A DNA stretch of 64,000 bases from Paracoccus homiensis (GTDB taxonomy: Bacteria; Pseudomonadota; Alphaproteobacteria; Rhodobacterales; Rhodobacteraceae), in the NCBI RefSeq assembly GCF_900111675.1, contig NZ_FOHO01000004.1:124001-188000 (forward strand), written 5' to 3'. Position 1 is the first letter of the stretch, and every line of letters begins with the position of its first letter. Shown here in pieces: positions 25,404-33,654 of the stretch. A program made the position numbers and the translations under genes. Under the pieces are notes generated by a model that had not been told where the DNA came from, did not search any database, and saw nothing but the letters and a program-made list of their open reading frames with translations.

Positions 25404-26459
25404 CTATTCCGGGGCCTCGACCAAGATCTTGACCTGCGATTTCTCGGCCACCAGCGCCTCGAACCCCTGCTGGACGATCTGGTCTAGCTGGATGCGCTTG
25501 GTGACCAGCCGCTCAGCGCTGAAATAGCCCTGTGTCATCAGCGACATGACAGCGGGATAGACATTGCGATAGGCGATGGTGCCTTTCAGCTGCCGTTCCT
25601 TCAGCACGACGCTATTGGGCTGAAACGCTGCCTCGCTTTCCCAGATCGAGACGATCAGAACCTGCCCCTCGAAGTTGGTGGCATCGATGCATTGCGCCAG
25701 AACCGCGGGCACGCCCGTCACCTCGAAGGCGGTATCGACGCCGATCCCTGTCGCCGCGCGAATGGCGGCCACCGCATCCTGTGCCATCGGATCGACCGCC
25801 GAGGTCGCGCCCAGTGCCAGCGCCCGTTCACGCCGCTGGGGCGAGGGTTCGACGACATGGATTTCCGAGGCACCGGCGACGCGCAGCGCCTCGACCACCA
25901 GAAGCCCGATGGGACCGGCGCCGAACACGGCCGCCTTGTCGCCGGCCTTGATCTGGCTCAGCCGGACGGCATGCAGCGCCACGGCGGCGGGTTCGACCAA
26001 TGCCCCCTGTTCCATCGACAGGCTGTCGGGCATCTTGTGTGCCATCCCCGCAGGCACGACTGAATAGGCCGCAAAACCGCCATGCCCGCCCGAAAGCCCC
26101 ACAAAGCCAAGGCTGTCGCAAAGATTGTATTTCCCGGCGCGACAGGCGGCGCAGGTGCCGCAGGCAAAGATCGGTTCGATCGCCACCCGGTCACCAACGG
26201 CCAGATCCGCCACCCCGTCGCCCAGTTCGGTGATCGTGCCGCAATATTCGTGGCCCATTGTGATCGGGGCCTTGTCATGGCTAAGCGGGTGGTCTTGTTC
26301 CACCGGCACGAAGATCGGACCGGCCAGATATTCGTGCAGATCGCTGCCGCAAATTCCGGTCCATGCCACCTTGATCTTGACCTGACCGGGGCCGACCGAC
26401 GGCTCGGCCACCTCTTCGACGCGAATATCCTTTGCACCATGCCAGCGTGCTGCCTTCAT
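25404..26459 (-). CDS. Zinc-dependent alcohol dehydrogenase, (R,R)-2,3-butanediol dehydrogenase type
   Basis: A 351-residue MDR-family enzyme preceded by GGAGGAAC. Catalytic zinc ligands are in GICGSDLHEY (Cys, about 37) and MGHEYCGTI (His-Glu, about 69-70). The structural zinc loop is CGTCAACRAGKYNLC, and the Rossmann motif is VFGAGPIGLLVVEAL (about 173-187). Closest to BdhA-type NAD(H)-dependent butanediol/acetoin dehydrogenases. It is downstream of the flavin monooxygenase gene (69-bp gap) and probably in its operon, so it may oxidise an alcohol that is the substrate or product of the monooxygenase step. Substrate not proven. Confidence 0.85.
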   Translation of the reverse strand: MKAARWHGAKDIRVEEVAEPSVGPGQVKIKVAWTGICGSDLHEYLAGPIFVPVEQDHPLSHDKAPITMGHEYCGTITELGDGVADLAVGDRVAIEPIFACGTCAACRAGKYNLCDSLGFVGLSGGHGGFAAYSVVPAGMAHKMPDSLSMEQGALVEPAAVALHAVRLSQIKAGDKAAVFGAGPIGLLVVEALRVAGASEIHVVEPSPQRRERALALGATSAVDPMAQDAVAAIRAATGIGVDTAFEVTGVPAVLAQCIDATNFEGQVLIVSIWESEAAFQPNSVVLKERQLKGTIAYRNVYPAVMSLMTQGYFSAERLVTKRIQLDQIVQQGFEALVAEKSQVKILVEAPE

Positions 26460-26528
26460 GGGTTCCTCCTATGTCATTCGGTATCTGAAAGGGCGGTGCC
26501 GCGGGCGGGCCTCAGCACCGCAGAAATG

Positions 26529-28328
26529 TCAGGACAGGTGATGAACGTCCTGGACGCGATAGATGGGGGTGTCGATCCCCTCCATCCGGGCCTTCAGCTG
26601 CAACGCCAGATACAGCGAATAGTGCCGCGACTGATGCAGGTTGCCGCCATGGAACCACAGCGCCTGCTGTTGGGTGGGTTTCCACATGTTGCGCTGTTCA
26701 CCTTCCCAGGGGCCGGGATCCTTGGTGGTATCCGACCCAAGACCCCAGACCTTGCCGACCTTGTCGGCCACTTCCTGCCCGATCAGGTCCGCAGCCCAGC
26801 CGTTCATCGACCCGAAGCCGGTCGCATAGACGATCAGATCGGCGGGCAGCACCTCGCCATTGTCCAGTTTCACGCCATCCTCGACGATCTCGGTCACCTG
26901 ACCCTTGGCCAGTTTCACCTCGCCGTCGATGATCAGTTGGCTGGCACCGACATCGATGTAATAGCCCGACCCGCGCCGCAGGTATTTCATGAACAGGCCC
27001 GACCCATCATCGCCCCAGTCCAGCTTGAACCCGGCCCGTTCCAGCCCGTCATAGAACTCCTTGTCGCGTTGCCGCATCTGGTCATAAAGCGGGATCTGAA
27101 ACTCGTGCATGATCCGGTAGGGCAGCGAGGCAAAGATCAGGTCGGCCTTTTCGGTGGTGACGCCGTTGCTGACCGCCTCTTCGGAATACAGCGCGCCAAG
27201 CCCGATCTCCATCAGCGTGTCGGATTTCACGATATGGGTCGAGGACCGCTGAACCATCGTGACATCGGCATCATGTTCCCACAGCGCCGCCGCGATATCA
27301 TGGGCCGAGTTGTTGGACCCGATGATGACGACCTTCTTTCCGGCATAGGCATCGGGACCGGGATGATGCGAGGAATGCTGCTGTTCGCCCTTGAACCGCT
27401 CGGCGCCGGGGAATTTCGGCACGTTCGGCTTGCCCGACATGCCGGTCGCCAGAACCAGTTGCCGCGGTTTCAGCACGACCTCCTGGCCGTCGCGATCGAC
27501 CACGACCGTCCATTCGCCCGTCGCCTCATCGAAGCTGGCGCGCTTGCAGGTGCTGCGCGTCCAGTAGTTCAGCTCCATCACCTTGGTATACATTTCCAGC
27601 CAGTCGCCGACCTTGTCCTTGGGGGCAAAGACAGGCCAGTTGTCCGGAAACTTGATATAGGGCAGATGATCGTACCAGACGGGATCATGCAGACAAAGCG
27701 ACTTGTACCGCTTGCGCCACTGATCGCCCGGACGGTCATGGCTGTCCAGAACGATGGTCGGCACGCCCAGTTGCCGCAACCGCGCCGCCAGTGCGATACC
27801 GCCCTGACCGCCCCCGACGATCACCGTATAGGGTTGGTGGTCATAGCCCAGTTGCGCGGCCTCGGCCTCGCGCGATTCCTTCCATGTCACGCGGCGCTTG
27901 TCTGCGCCGTGCTGGGCACCAAGCGGGCGGCGGCGGCCCTTGGGTTCTTCATGGCCCTTCAGTTCCTGCATCGTGGTCAGAAGGGTCCAGATCAGCCCGT
28001 CGCGGATACGGATCAGCCCGTAGCCCCGCGCAACCGCGGTTTCAAAGGTGATCCAGGCGGTGACGACACCGCCGTCCTCGGTCGGGATCTCATCGGGATC
28101 CAGCCGCCAGCCCGAGGGCCGCGCGGCGGGCAGTTGCGCGGTCAGCATGTCGGCGATCTGCTCCCGGCCCTCCATCGTGCGCAGGTTCCAGGTAAAGCTG
28201 ACCAGATCGCGCCAATAGCAATCGGTCACGAACATCCCGGCGGCGGCCTGCGCATCGCCGGCCTCCAGCGCGGCACCGAAACGGTCCAGCAGGTTCTGCA
28301 CCTGCGCGGCAAGCGTGGAATCAAGCAT
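26529..28328 (-). CDS. Flavin-containing monooxygenase with N-terminal NTF2/SnoaL-like domain
   Basis: The start at 28328 follows GGGAGGAG and gives 599 residues. Residues 1-125 form a SnoaL/NTF2-like domain (VQNLLDRFGAALEAGDAQAA at the front). Two nucleotide folds follow: FAD-binding VIVGGGQGGIALAARL (about 169-184) and NADPH-binding VVIIGSNNSAHDIAAAL (about 333-349). Between them lies FKGEQQHSSHHP, a variant of the FMO/Baeyer-Villiger fingerprint FxGxxxHxxx(Y/W) with His at the last position. A class B monooxygenase acting on an N-, S- or carbonyl compound is likely. Its neighbours are the butanediol-type dehydrogenase and the AcoR-like regulator. Confidence 0.85.
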   Translation of the reverse strand: MLDSTLAAQVQNLLDRFGAALEAGDAQAAAGMFVTDCYWRDLVSFTWNLRTMEGREQIADMLTAQLPAARPSGWRLDPDEIPTEDGGVVTAWITFETAVARGYGLIRIRDGLIWTLLTTMQELKGHEEPKGRRRPLGAQHGADKRRVTWKESREAEAAQLGYDHQPYTVIVGGGQGGIALAARLRQLGVPTIVLDSHDRPGDQWRKRYKSLCLHDPVWYDHLPYIKFPDNWPVFAPKDKVGDWLEMYTKVMELNYWTRSTCKRASFDEATGEWTVVVDRDGQEVVLKPRQLVLATGMSGKPNVPKFPGAERFKGEQQHSSHHPGPDAYAGKKVVIIGSNNSAHDIAAALWEHDADVTMVQRSSTHIVKSDTLMEIGLGALYSEEAVSNGVTTEKADLIFASLPYRIMHEFQIPLYDQMRQRDKEFYDGLERAGFKLDWGDDGSGLFMKYLRRGSGYYIDVGASQLIIDGEVKLAKGQVTEIVEDGVKLDNGEVLPADLIVYATGFGSMNGWAADLIGQEVADKVGKVWGLGSDTTKDPGPWEGEQRNMWKPTQQQALWFHGGNLHQSRHYSLYLALQLKARMEGIDTPIYRVQDVHHLS

Positions 28329-28440
28329 CTGATCTCCTCCCATCATGCGTCTTGATGGGGTCAGCGTGCCGCGCGGGCCGAGACCGGGCTAGGAATTTTG
28401 CGCGAATGCTGCGCTGCGGCGGCGCTTTCGGTGCATCGCG

Positions 28441-28476
28441 GTTGCAGGCGCAACGGGGTGCAACATCGCGCGCAAC
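28441..28476. promoter_or_regulatory. Phased GCAAC repeats upstream of the monooxygenase gene
   Basis: GTTGCAGGCGCAAC (28441-28454) is a 5-bp-arm inverted repeat, and GCAAC recurs at 28450, 28460 and 28472, about one helical turn apart. The repeats lie about 113-148 bp upstream of the monooxygenase start and close to the end of the AcoR-like gene, a plausible activator-binding region. No -24/-12 (TGGCAC-N5-TTGC) sigma-54 promoter was found in the 181-bp gap. Confidence 0.35.
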
Positions 28477-28509
28477 GGTCTGGCCCGGATATGCTGCGGG
28501 GCAGCAGGA

Positions 28510-30246
28510 TCACTGTCGCGGCGACAGGCCCAGACGCTGTGCCCGGCGCAGAACGGTCGAGCGATTCACCCCCATCCGCCGCGCCGCCTGCGCCATGTTC
28601 CAGCCACAGGCCTCCAGAACCGTTTCCAGATCTTCACCGCCCTCGTCCCGACGCAGCACGGGGGCGGGCAGGTCGGTGACATCAATGACCGGGCCTTCGG
28701 CAAGGCTGGCGGCGACCTGCAACGCGCTGCCCAGTTCGCGCAGATTGCCGGGCCATTCGCGCGACCGTAATTCGGCGCGGGCAGCGGGCGACAGGCGCAG
28801 GCCATCGGCGCTGCTTTGGCGCAACAGCCGGTCCAGAAGCCCGTCGAAATCGCGGCGCAGGCGCAGCGGCGGCAGTGTCAGAACCGCGCCCGCGACCCGG
28901 AAATACAGATCGCTGCGGAACGCGCCTGCCTGAACCCCGGCCGCCAGATCGGCACGGGCAGAGGCGATCACCCGCAGCTTGCTGTCATGCAGCAGCCGCA
29001 GCAACGCGGCCTGACCGGCCGGTGACAGATCGTCGATGCCACGCAGAAACAGCGTGCCCGCCTGATCCTTGCGATCCTGCAATGCGAGGATCGAGGCCGG
29101 GTCCAGCGCGGCGCAATCCAGCGTCGCGAAACCGCGTTCGGCAGTCCCGCACATATGGATCGCGCGGGCCAGTTTCTGTTTGCCGGTGCCGGTCTCGCCC
29201 GCGATCAGCAGGGGCACGGACGTCTGCGCAAGCCGCGCGGCCTGACCCAGCAGCCGTTGCATTCCGGGATCGCCCCCCGCAAGGCTGGACAGCCCGCCGG
29301 GCAAAGACTGTCCCGAAACGCGCGGCTGTCGCGGGTTCTGCGGGGCAATCGCATGACCGAACAGCGCGCGCCCATCCGACAGCCGGATCACCCGTTCCTC
29401 GGTCGGGCGACCTCGCATCAGTTCAGGCAGATCGTCGATGCCGATTTCGGTCAGCCGGTCGATGCGTTGCCCCAGAATATCGCCCCCCTGCCCCAGCAGG
29501 CGTTGTGCGGCATGGGTCATGCCGATGATCTGGCCCCCATCATCGACGGCCACGGCGGCTTCGGGATCGACCTCCAGAAATTCGGGGCTTGCGGAAAAAC
29601 GCAGCACCCATTCGCGACGGGTCATCGCCATCAGATTCGCCATCTCGACCCGCCTTGCGGCGGCCGTGACCAGCGACATCGCCAGATTCTGGCTGGCCTT
29701 GGGCTGAGGCGACCGCAGCAGTGACAGATCCAGCACCGCCGACAGATGCCCCGACGTGTCAAAGATCGGCGCGGCGGTGCAGGACAATGGCGTGTGATGC
29801 AGGTCGAAATGATCGGTCTGATGGATCGTCACCGCCTCGCCCGTAATGATGCAGGACCCGACGCCGCAGGTTCCGGCCAGCTTTTCGGACCAGTTCGCGC
29901 CCATATAAAGGCCCGCGCCGCGCAACTCATCCTCGAACCGGCGGTCGCCGAAGAAATCGACCGTCACGCCCGCCGCATCGGCCAGCAGCAGGACGTAATT
30001 CTGGCCTGCCACCTGCCGGAACAGATGATCCAGACCGGACCGGGCAATGGCGATCAGACGCTCGGACTGTTCGCGATGGACGCGCAGCTCGGTTTCGGTC
30101 AGCACCTGCACGGGCGAGGGTCGCGCCGGGTCCAGCCCCCAGGTCTCGACACAGCGTCGCCAGCTGTCGCGAACCACATCGTCGCGCCCGGTCAGCCCCC
30201 CGTTCAGGACCTGATCTATTTCCTGTGCATGTGCCCCAACCTGCAT
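28510..30246 (-). CDS. AcoR-like Fis-family regulator with degenerate AAA+ domain
   Basis: A 578-residue protein with the AcoR layout: a GAF domain (about 60-180, NWSEKLAGTCGVGSCIITGE), a PAS-like region (about 220-290), an AAA+ domain (about 320-545) and a Fis-type helix-turn-helix (NMAQAARRMGVNRSTVLRRA, about 549-568). Walker A is intact (GETGTGKQ, about 350-357). The stretch from CAAL (381) to GTLFL (397) is only about 15 residues, so the GAFTGA loop that contacts sigma-54 is absent. Walker B reads GTLFLRGIDDL instead of DEI. It is therefore unlikely to remodel sigma-54 holoenzyme. It lies just upstream of the monooxygenase and dehydrogenase genes, which it presumably controls. Confidence 0.85.
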   Translation of the reverse strand: MQVGAHAQEIDQVLNGGLTGRDDVVRDSWRRCVETWGLDPARPSPVQVLTETELRVHREQSERLIAIARSGLDHLFRQVAGQNYVLLLADAAGVTVDFFGDRRFEDELRGAGLYMGANWSEKLAGTCGVGSCIITGEAVTIHQTDHFDLHHTPLSCTAAPIFDTSGHLSAVLDLSLLRSPQPKASQNLAMSLVTAAARRVEMANLMAMTRREWVLRFSASPEFLEVDPEAAVAVDDGGQIIGMTHAAQRLLGQGGDILGQRIDRLTEIGIDDLPELMRGRPTEERVIRLSDGRALFGHAIAPQNPRQPRVSGQSLPGGLSSLAGGDPGMQRLLGQAARLAQTSVPLLIAGETGTGKQKLARAIHMCGTAERGFATLDCAALDPASILALQDRKDQAGTLFLRGIDDLSPAGQAALLRLLHDSKLRVIASARADLAAGVQAGAFRSDLYFRVAGAVLTLPPLRLRRDFDGLLDRLLRQSSADGLRLSPAARAELRSREWPGNLRELGSALQVAASLAEGPVIDVTDLPAPVLRRDEGGEDLETVLEACGWNMAQAARRMGVNRSTVLRRAQRLGLSPRQ

Positions 30247-30329
30247 GTGCCATTCCTCCCCTTGGGGAAACTATGACACGGCAGGGCCAGAAAATCTGTC
30301 GTATCTTGGTCGAATGGGCGAACTACGGA

Positions 30330-31304
30330 TCAGCCCTGCGGGGTCATGGCCCGACGCTGGCGGCTGCGTTCCAGGCCCAGTTGCCGCTCGCGCCAGATGA
30401 TCAGCAGCCCCGCCACGATCACCAGCGCGGACCCGATCAGCACGACAAGGCTGGGCGCCTCGCCAAAGATGAACCAGCCGATACCGACCGCAAGGATCAT
30501 CGACGTATAGTCGAACGGCGCCACAAGCGAGGCATCGGCAAAGCGATAGGCCGAGGTCAGCAGGATCTGCCCGACACCGCCCAGAAGCCCCATCGTGACC
30601 AGCAGGGCGGCGGTGGTCGCATCAGGCATGACCCAGCCAAAGGGCAGGCTGATCAGGCTCAGCACCGTCGCCGTCACCGAAAACCAGAACACGATCGCCG
30701 ATGTGCGTTCGTCCTGCACCAGCTTGCGCACGAAGATCTGCGCCAGCGCCGCGCAGGTCGCACCGCCAAGCGTCACCACCGCGCCAAGGCTGCGGGTCAG
30801 GTCCGGCACGACCGCATGGCCCAGCCCCAGCTGCGGCGACAGGACGACCAGCACACCCAGCAGCCCAAGCCCGACCATGCTGAGCCGGAACAGGCGCACC
30901 TCTTCACCCAGAAACATCGCGGCGAAGATCACCACCAACAGCGGCGCCGCATAGCCGATCGCGGTGACCTCGGGAAAGCTCAACAGCGACAGGCCCCAGA
31001 AATTCAGCGCCATCGCCGCCGTGCCGACCAGCCCGCGATAGAAATGCCCCATCGGACGGAAGGTGCGCAGCCCGATCGACAACTCACCCCGCATGATCAG
31101 CCAGACAAGGATCACCGGGATCGCAAAGAAGGACCGGAAGAAGACCTGCTCGCCCGCCGGAACGCCGATTTCGGGGCCCGATGTGGCCTTGACCAGCGCG
31201 GCCATCGCCGTGAACACGGCCACGCTGCCGCATTTCAACAAGATCCCGCGCAGCGGATAGTCGGATGCTGTGGGCATTCCGGGCAGTTTCCCTTCGTGCG
31301 ACAT
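30330..31304 (-). CDS. DMT-superfamily transporter (EamA domains)
   Basis: A 324-residue membrane protein with about ten predicted helices in two EamA repeats (about 20-150 and 170-300), including GHFYRGLVGTAAMALNFWGL and the second-repeat SAYRFADASLVAPFDYTSMI. DMT proteins export amino acids, nucleobases or other metabolites; the substrate cannot be read. The first ATG is used; an alternative ATG at 31277 has a GAAGGG upstream and may be the true start. It is monocistronic, divergent from the TerC-like gene. Confidence 0.83.
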   Translation of the reverse strand: MSHEGKLPGMPTASDYPLRGILLKCGSVAVFTAMAALVKATSGPEIGVPAGEQVFFRSFFAIPVILVWLIMRGELSIGLRTFRPMGHFYRGLVGTAAMALNFWGLSLLSFPEVTAIGYAAPLLVVIFAAMFLGEEVRLFRLSMVGLGLLGVLVVLSPQLGLGHAVVPDLTRSLGAVVTLGGATCAALAQIFVRKLVQDERTSAIVFWFSVTATVLSLISLPFGWVMPDATTAALLVTMGLLGGVGQILLTSAYRFADASLVAPFDYTSMILAVGIGWFIFGEAPSLVVLIGSALVIVAGLLIIWRERQLGLERSRQRRAMTPQG

Positions 31305-31559
31305 GGTGCGGCCCGTGGTCGCGCACGGCCACTGGGACCCTGCCTAATCCAATCCTGCCCGCCGTGCCAGCCATGCCTGTCCGCCGATGATGCCGCGCGG
31401 CCACGGCAGATGCGATTTCGCCGTGGACTGCTTGTTTTCCGGCCAGCCTGGGCGCATATTCCGCCGTATATCTCCGGTGACCGGGCCCCTCTGGCGAATG
31501 CGGCGGCACATTCGTGATGTCGGCACCAATTCGAGACTCGCCGCAGGACATTTCATGTC

Positions 31560-32636
31560 ATGACGATCCACAATTCCGCGCCCGCGCGTCCCGTTCTGGG
31601 ATATTTCAAATGGGCCTTCATCGTCACCTTTCTGGGTCTGGCACTGGGTGCGGTCCTTGGCTGGCAGACCACCGGCACCATCGGCGGCATGGCCAGCATC
31701 TTTTTCATCTGCGCGGTTCTGGCGGTGCTGGAAATCTCGCTGTCCTTCGACAATGCGATCGTCAACGCCAACAAGCTGAAGACCATGACCCCGGTCTGGC
31801 AGCGCCGCTTTCTGACCTGGGGGATCCTGATCGCGGTCTTCGGGATGCGGATCGTCTTTCCGCTGCTGATCGTGGTCATCGCCGCCGGCATCGGGCCGTG
31901 GCAGGCGCTGGTGCTGGCCGCGACAAAGCCAGCGGAATACGCCCATATCATGCACGAGGCCCATCTGCCGATCGCGGCATTCGGGGGCACCTTCCTGATG
32001 ATGGTCGGGCTGAACTTCTTCTTCGATCAGGAAAAGGACATTCATTGGGTGCGCTGGCTGGAACAGCGGATGCAGGAATATTCCAGCATCCGTGGCGTCG
32101 AGGTGGCCGTTGTCCTGCTGACCGTCATCGGCTTTTCGCGCCTTCTGGGCGAGGCCGACCGCGAGGTGTTCATGAACGCCGCGATCTGGGGCCTGCTGAC
32201 TTTCCTTCTGGTCGAGGTTCTGGGCGGCTTTCTGGATCGTTCGCAACAGGCCCTGAAGGCGGGCGCGCAAGGCGGGCTGGGCGCGTTCCTGTATCTGGAG
32301 GTGTTGGACGCGTCTTTCAGCTTTGATGGCGTGATCGGTGCCTTTGCGCTGTCGCAGAACCTGTTCATCATCGCCATCGGTCTGGGCATCGGCGCGATGT
32401 ATGTGCGCTCGATGACGATCATGCTGGTCGAAAAGGGCACGCTGGCCGAATACCGCTATCTGGAACATGGCGCCTTCTGGGCGATCATCGCGCTGTCGAT
32501 CATCATGTTCGCGCAATCGCTGGTTCATATCCCCGAGGTGATCACCGGGCTTGGCGGTGCCGGGCTGATCGGCCTGTCGCTGTGGTCCTCGGTCAAGGTG
32601 AACCGGCGGGCGCGGGACCACCAACTGGCGGCATAG
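31560..32636 (+). CDS. TerC-superfamily (DUF475) integral membrane protein
   Basis: A 358-residue protein with about nine transmembrane helices. The TerC hallmark is duplicated: EISLSFDNAIVNA in the first half and EVLDASFSFDGVIGAFA in the second. The paired acidic residues in membrane helices suggest ion binding. TerC-superfamily proteins are linked to tellurite resistance and metal-ion (notably manganese) export or exoenzyme metallation. The 255-bp divergent region upstream contains a small hairpin (GAATG...CATTC, about 31495-31515) but no recognisable yybP-ykoY manganese riboswitch. A terminator follows the gene. Confidence 0.85.
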   Translation: MTIHNSAPARPVLGYFKWAFIVTFLGLALGAVLGWQTTGTIGGMASIFFICAVLAVLEISLSFDNAIVNANKLKTMTPVWQRRFLTWGILIAVFGMRIVFPLLIVVIAAGIGPWQALVLAATKPAEYAHIMHEAHLPIAAFGGTFLMMVGLNFFFDQEKDIHWVRWLEQRMQEYSSIRGVEVAVVLLTVIGFSRLLGEADREVFMNAAIWGLLTFLLVEVLGGFLDRSQQALKAGAQGGLGAFLYLEVLDASFSFDGVIGAFALSQNLFIIAIGLGIGAMYVRSMTIMLVEKGTLAEYRYLEHGAFWAIIALSIIMFAQSLVHIPEVITGLGGAGLIGLSLWSSVKVNRRARDHQLAA

Positions 32637-32647
32637 ATCGCGGTTGC

Positions 32648-32665
32648 GGGCGGCTTTGGCCGCCC
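32648..32665 (+). terminator. Rho-independent-type terminator after the TerC-family gene
   Basis: GGGCGGC-TTTG-GCCGCCC forms a perfect 7-bp stem with a 4-base loop, followed by GTTTC, 11 bp after the stop codon. The stem is strong and the T run short, as is usual in high-GC genomes. Confidence 0.7.
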
Positions 32666-32697
32666 GTTTCACATCCGGCGTTGAACGAGCTGCCAAA

Positions 32698-32709
32698 CTG
32701 ATATATTAG
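32698..32709. promoter_or_regulatory. Putative GntR operator upstream of kdgD
   Basis: CTGATATATTAG is a 12-bp near-palindrome (one mismatched pair) 25 bp before the kdgD start. Its first 11 bases recur, inverted, between the gntR-type gene and uxaA at 51261-51271. A TTGAAC box at 32681 suggests a promoter whose -10 region overlaps the site, so binding would repress. Part of the match could simply reflect an AT-rich -10 box. Confidence 0.5.
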
Positions 32710-32733
32710 TGCATGTATCGTTTTGGGGAGAAC

Positions 32734-33642
32734 ATGATGCTGCACCCACAGGACCTGCAAAAGATCATTCGCCACGGCCTGCTGTCCTTTCCCGTCACCC
32801 CCTTCGACGCCGATGACCGTTTCGCCAAGGCGCCGTTTCAGGCGCATCTGGAATGGCTGTCGCAATATCCGGTCGCGGGCCTGATCGTCGCGGGCGGCAC
32901 CGGAGAGATGTTCTCGCTTGCCCCGTCGGAAATCGTCGAGGTCGTGCGCGCCACGCGCGAGGTGGCGGGCGATCAGCCGGTGCTAGCGGGCTGCGGCTAT
33001 GGCGTGCGCATGGCCTGCGACCTGGCGCAGGAAATCGAGGCCGCGGGCGGCGACGGCATCCTGCTGCTACCCCATTACCTGACCGAGGCCCCGCAGGAAG
33101 GGGTCGCCGACCGCGTCCGCGCCGTCTGCCGCGCGACGAAGATGGCGGTGATCTTCTACAATCGCGGGCAGTCGCGGATCTCGGCCCAGACGCTGGCGCA
33201 ACTCTGCGAGGAATGCCCGAACCTGATCGGCTTCAAGGACGGCACCGGCGATATCGACACGGTGCGCCGGGTGACGGCGACGATGGGGGACCGGCTGTCC
33301 TATATCGGGGGCATGCCCACGCACGAGCTGTTCGCACAGGCCTATCGCGGGGCGGGGATGCCGACCTATTCCTCGGCGGTGTTCAATTTCGTGCCGGAAA
33401 CGGCGCTTGCCTTCCACAAGGCGTTCCTTGCGGGTGACGATGCCGGATGCGAACGGCTGCTGAAGGATTTCTACTATCCCTTCGCCGCCATCCGGGATCG
33501 GCAGACGGGCTATGCCGTGTCAGCGATCAAGGCGGGCGTGCGGCTGCGCGGCTTCAATGCGGGCCATGTCCGCGCGCCCCTGACCGATCTGGACGAGGTC
33601 GAGACCGCGATGATGCGCGACCTGATCGCGGGCCGCGCCTGA
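32734..33642 (+). CDS. kdgD: 5-dehydro-4-deoxyglucarate dehydratase
   Basis: A 302-residue DapA-superfamily enzyme. GGGGAG precedes two adjacent ATGs (32734 and 32737); either may be used. It has GGTGEMFSL near residues 54-62, Tyr142 in VIFYNRGQ and the Schiff-base Lys168 in LIGFKDGTGD. The LLSFPVTPFD start and NRGQ segment are typical of KdgD. It converts 5-keto-4-deoxyglucarate to alpha-ketoglutarate semialdehyde, CO2 and water in the glucarate/galactarate pathway. The semialdehyde dehydrogenase needed next is encoded in the convergent operon. It stands alone on the plus strand, with a putative operator shared with the uxaA-type gene. Confidence 0.9.
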   Translation: MMLHPQDLQKIIRHGLLSFPVTPFDADDRFAKAPFQAHLEWLSQYPVAGLIVAGGTGEMFSLAPSEIVEVVRATREVAGDQPVLAGCGYGVRMACDLAQEIEAAGGDGILLLPHYLTEAPQEGVADRVRAVCRATKMAVIFYNRGQSRISAQTLAQLCEECPNLIGFKDGTGDIDTVRRVTATMGDRLSYIGGMPTHELFAQAYRGAGMPTYSSAVFNFVPETALAFHKAFLAGDDAGCERLLKDFYYPFAAIRDRQTGYAVSAIKAGVRLRGFNAGHVRAPLTDLDEVETAMMRDLIAGRA

Positions 33643-33654
33643 GCGATCGCCGCG

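Noticed and set aside
26082..28355. A 757-codon plus-strand frame opposite the dehydrogenase and monooxygenase genes
   Set aside because: Mirror frame of two genes with intact motifs; no ribosome site or recognisable domain.
28329..28509. A sigma-54 promoter upstream of the monooxygenase gene
   Set aside because: Only a GGCAC-like -24 half was seen, without a TTGC -12 partner at the right spacing, and the regulator lacks GAFTGA.
31305..31559. A manganese (yybP-ykoY) riboswitch before the TerC-family gene
   Set aside because: The conserved riboswitch core sequences could not be found; only a small GAATG/CATTC hairpin is present.
31344..32696. A 450-codon minus-strand frame opposite the TerC-family gene
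   Set aside because: Highly charged Gln/Asp/His-rich shadow translation; the plus-strand frame has duplicated TerC motifs and membrane helices.
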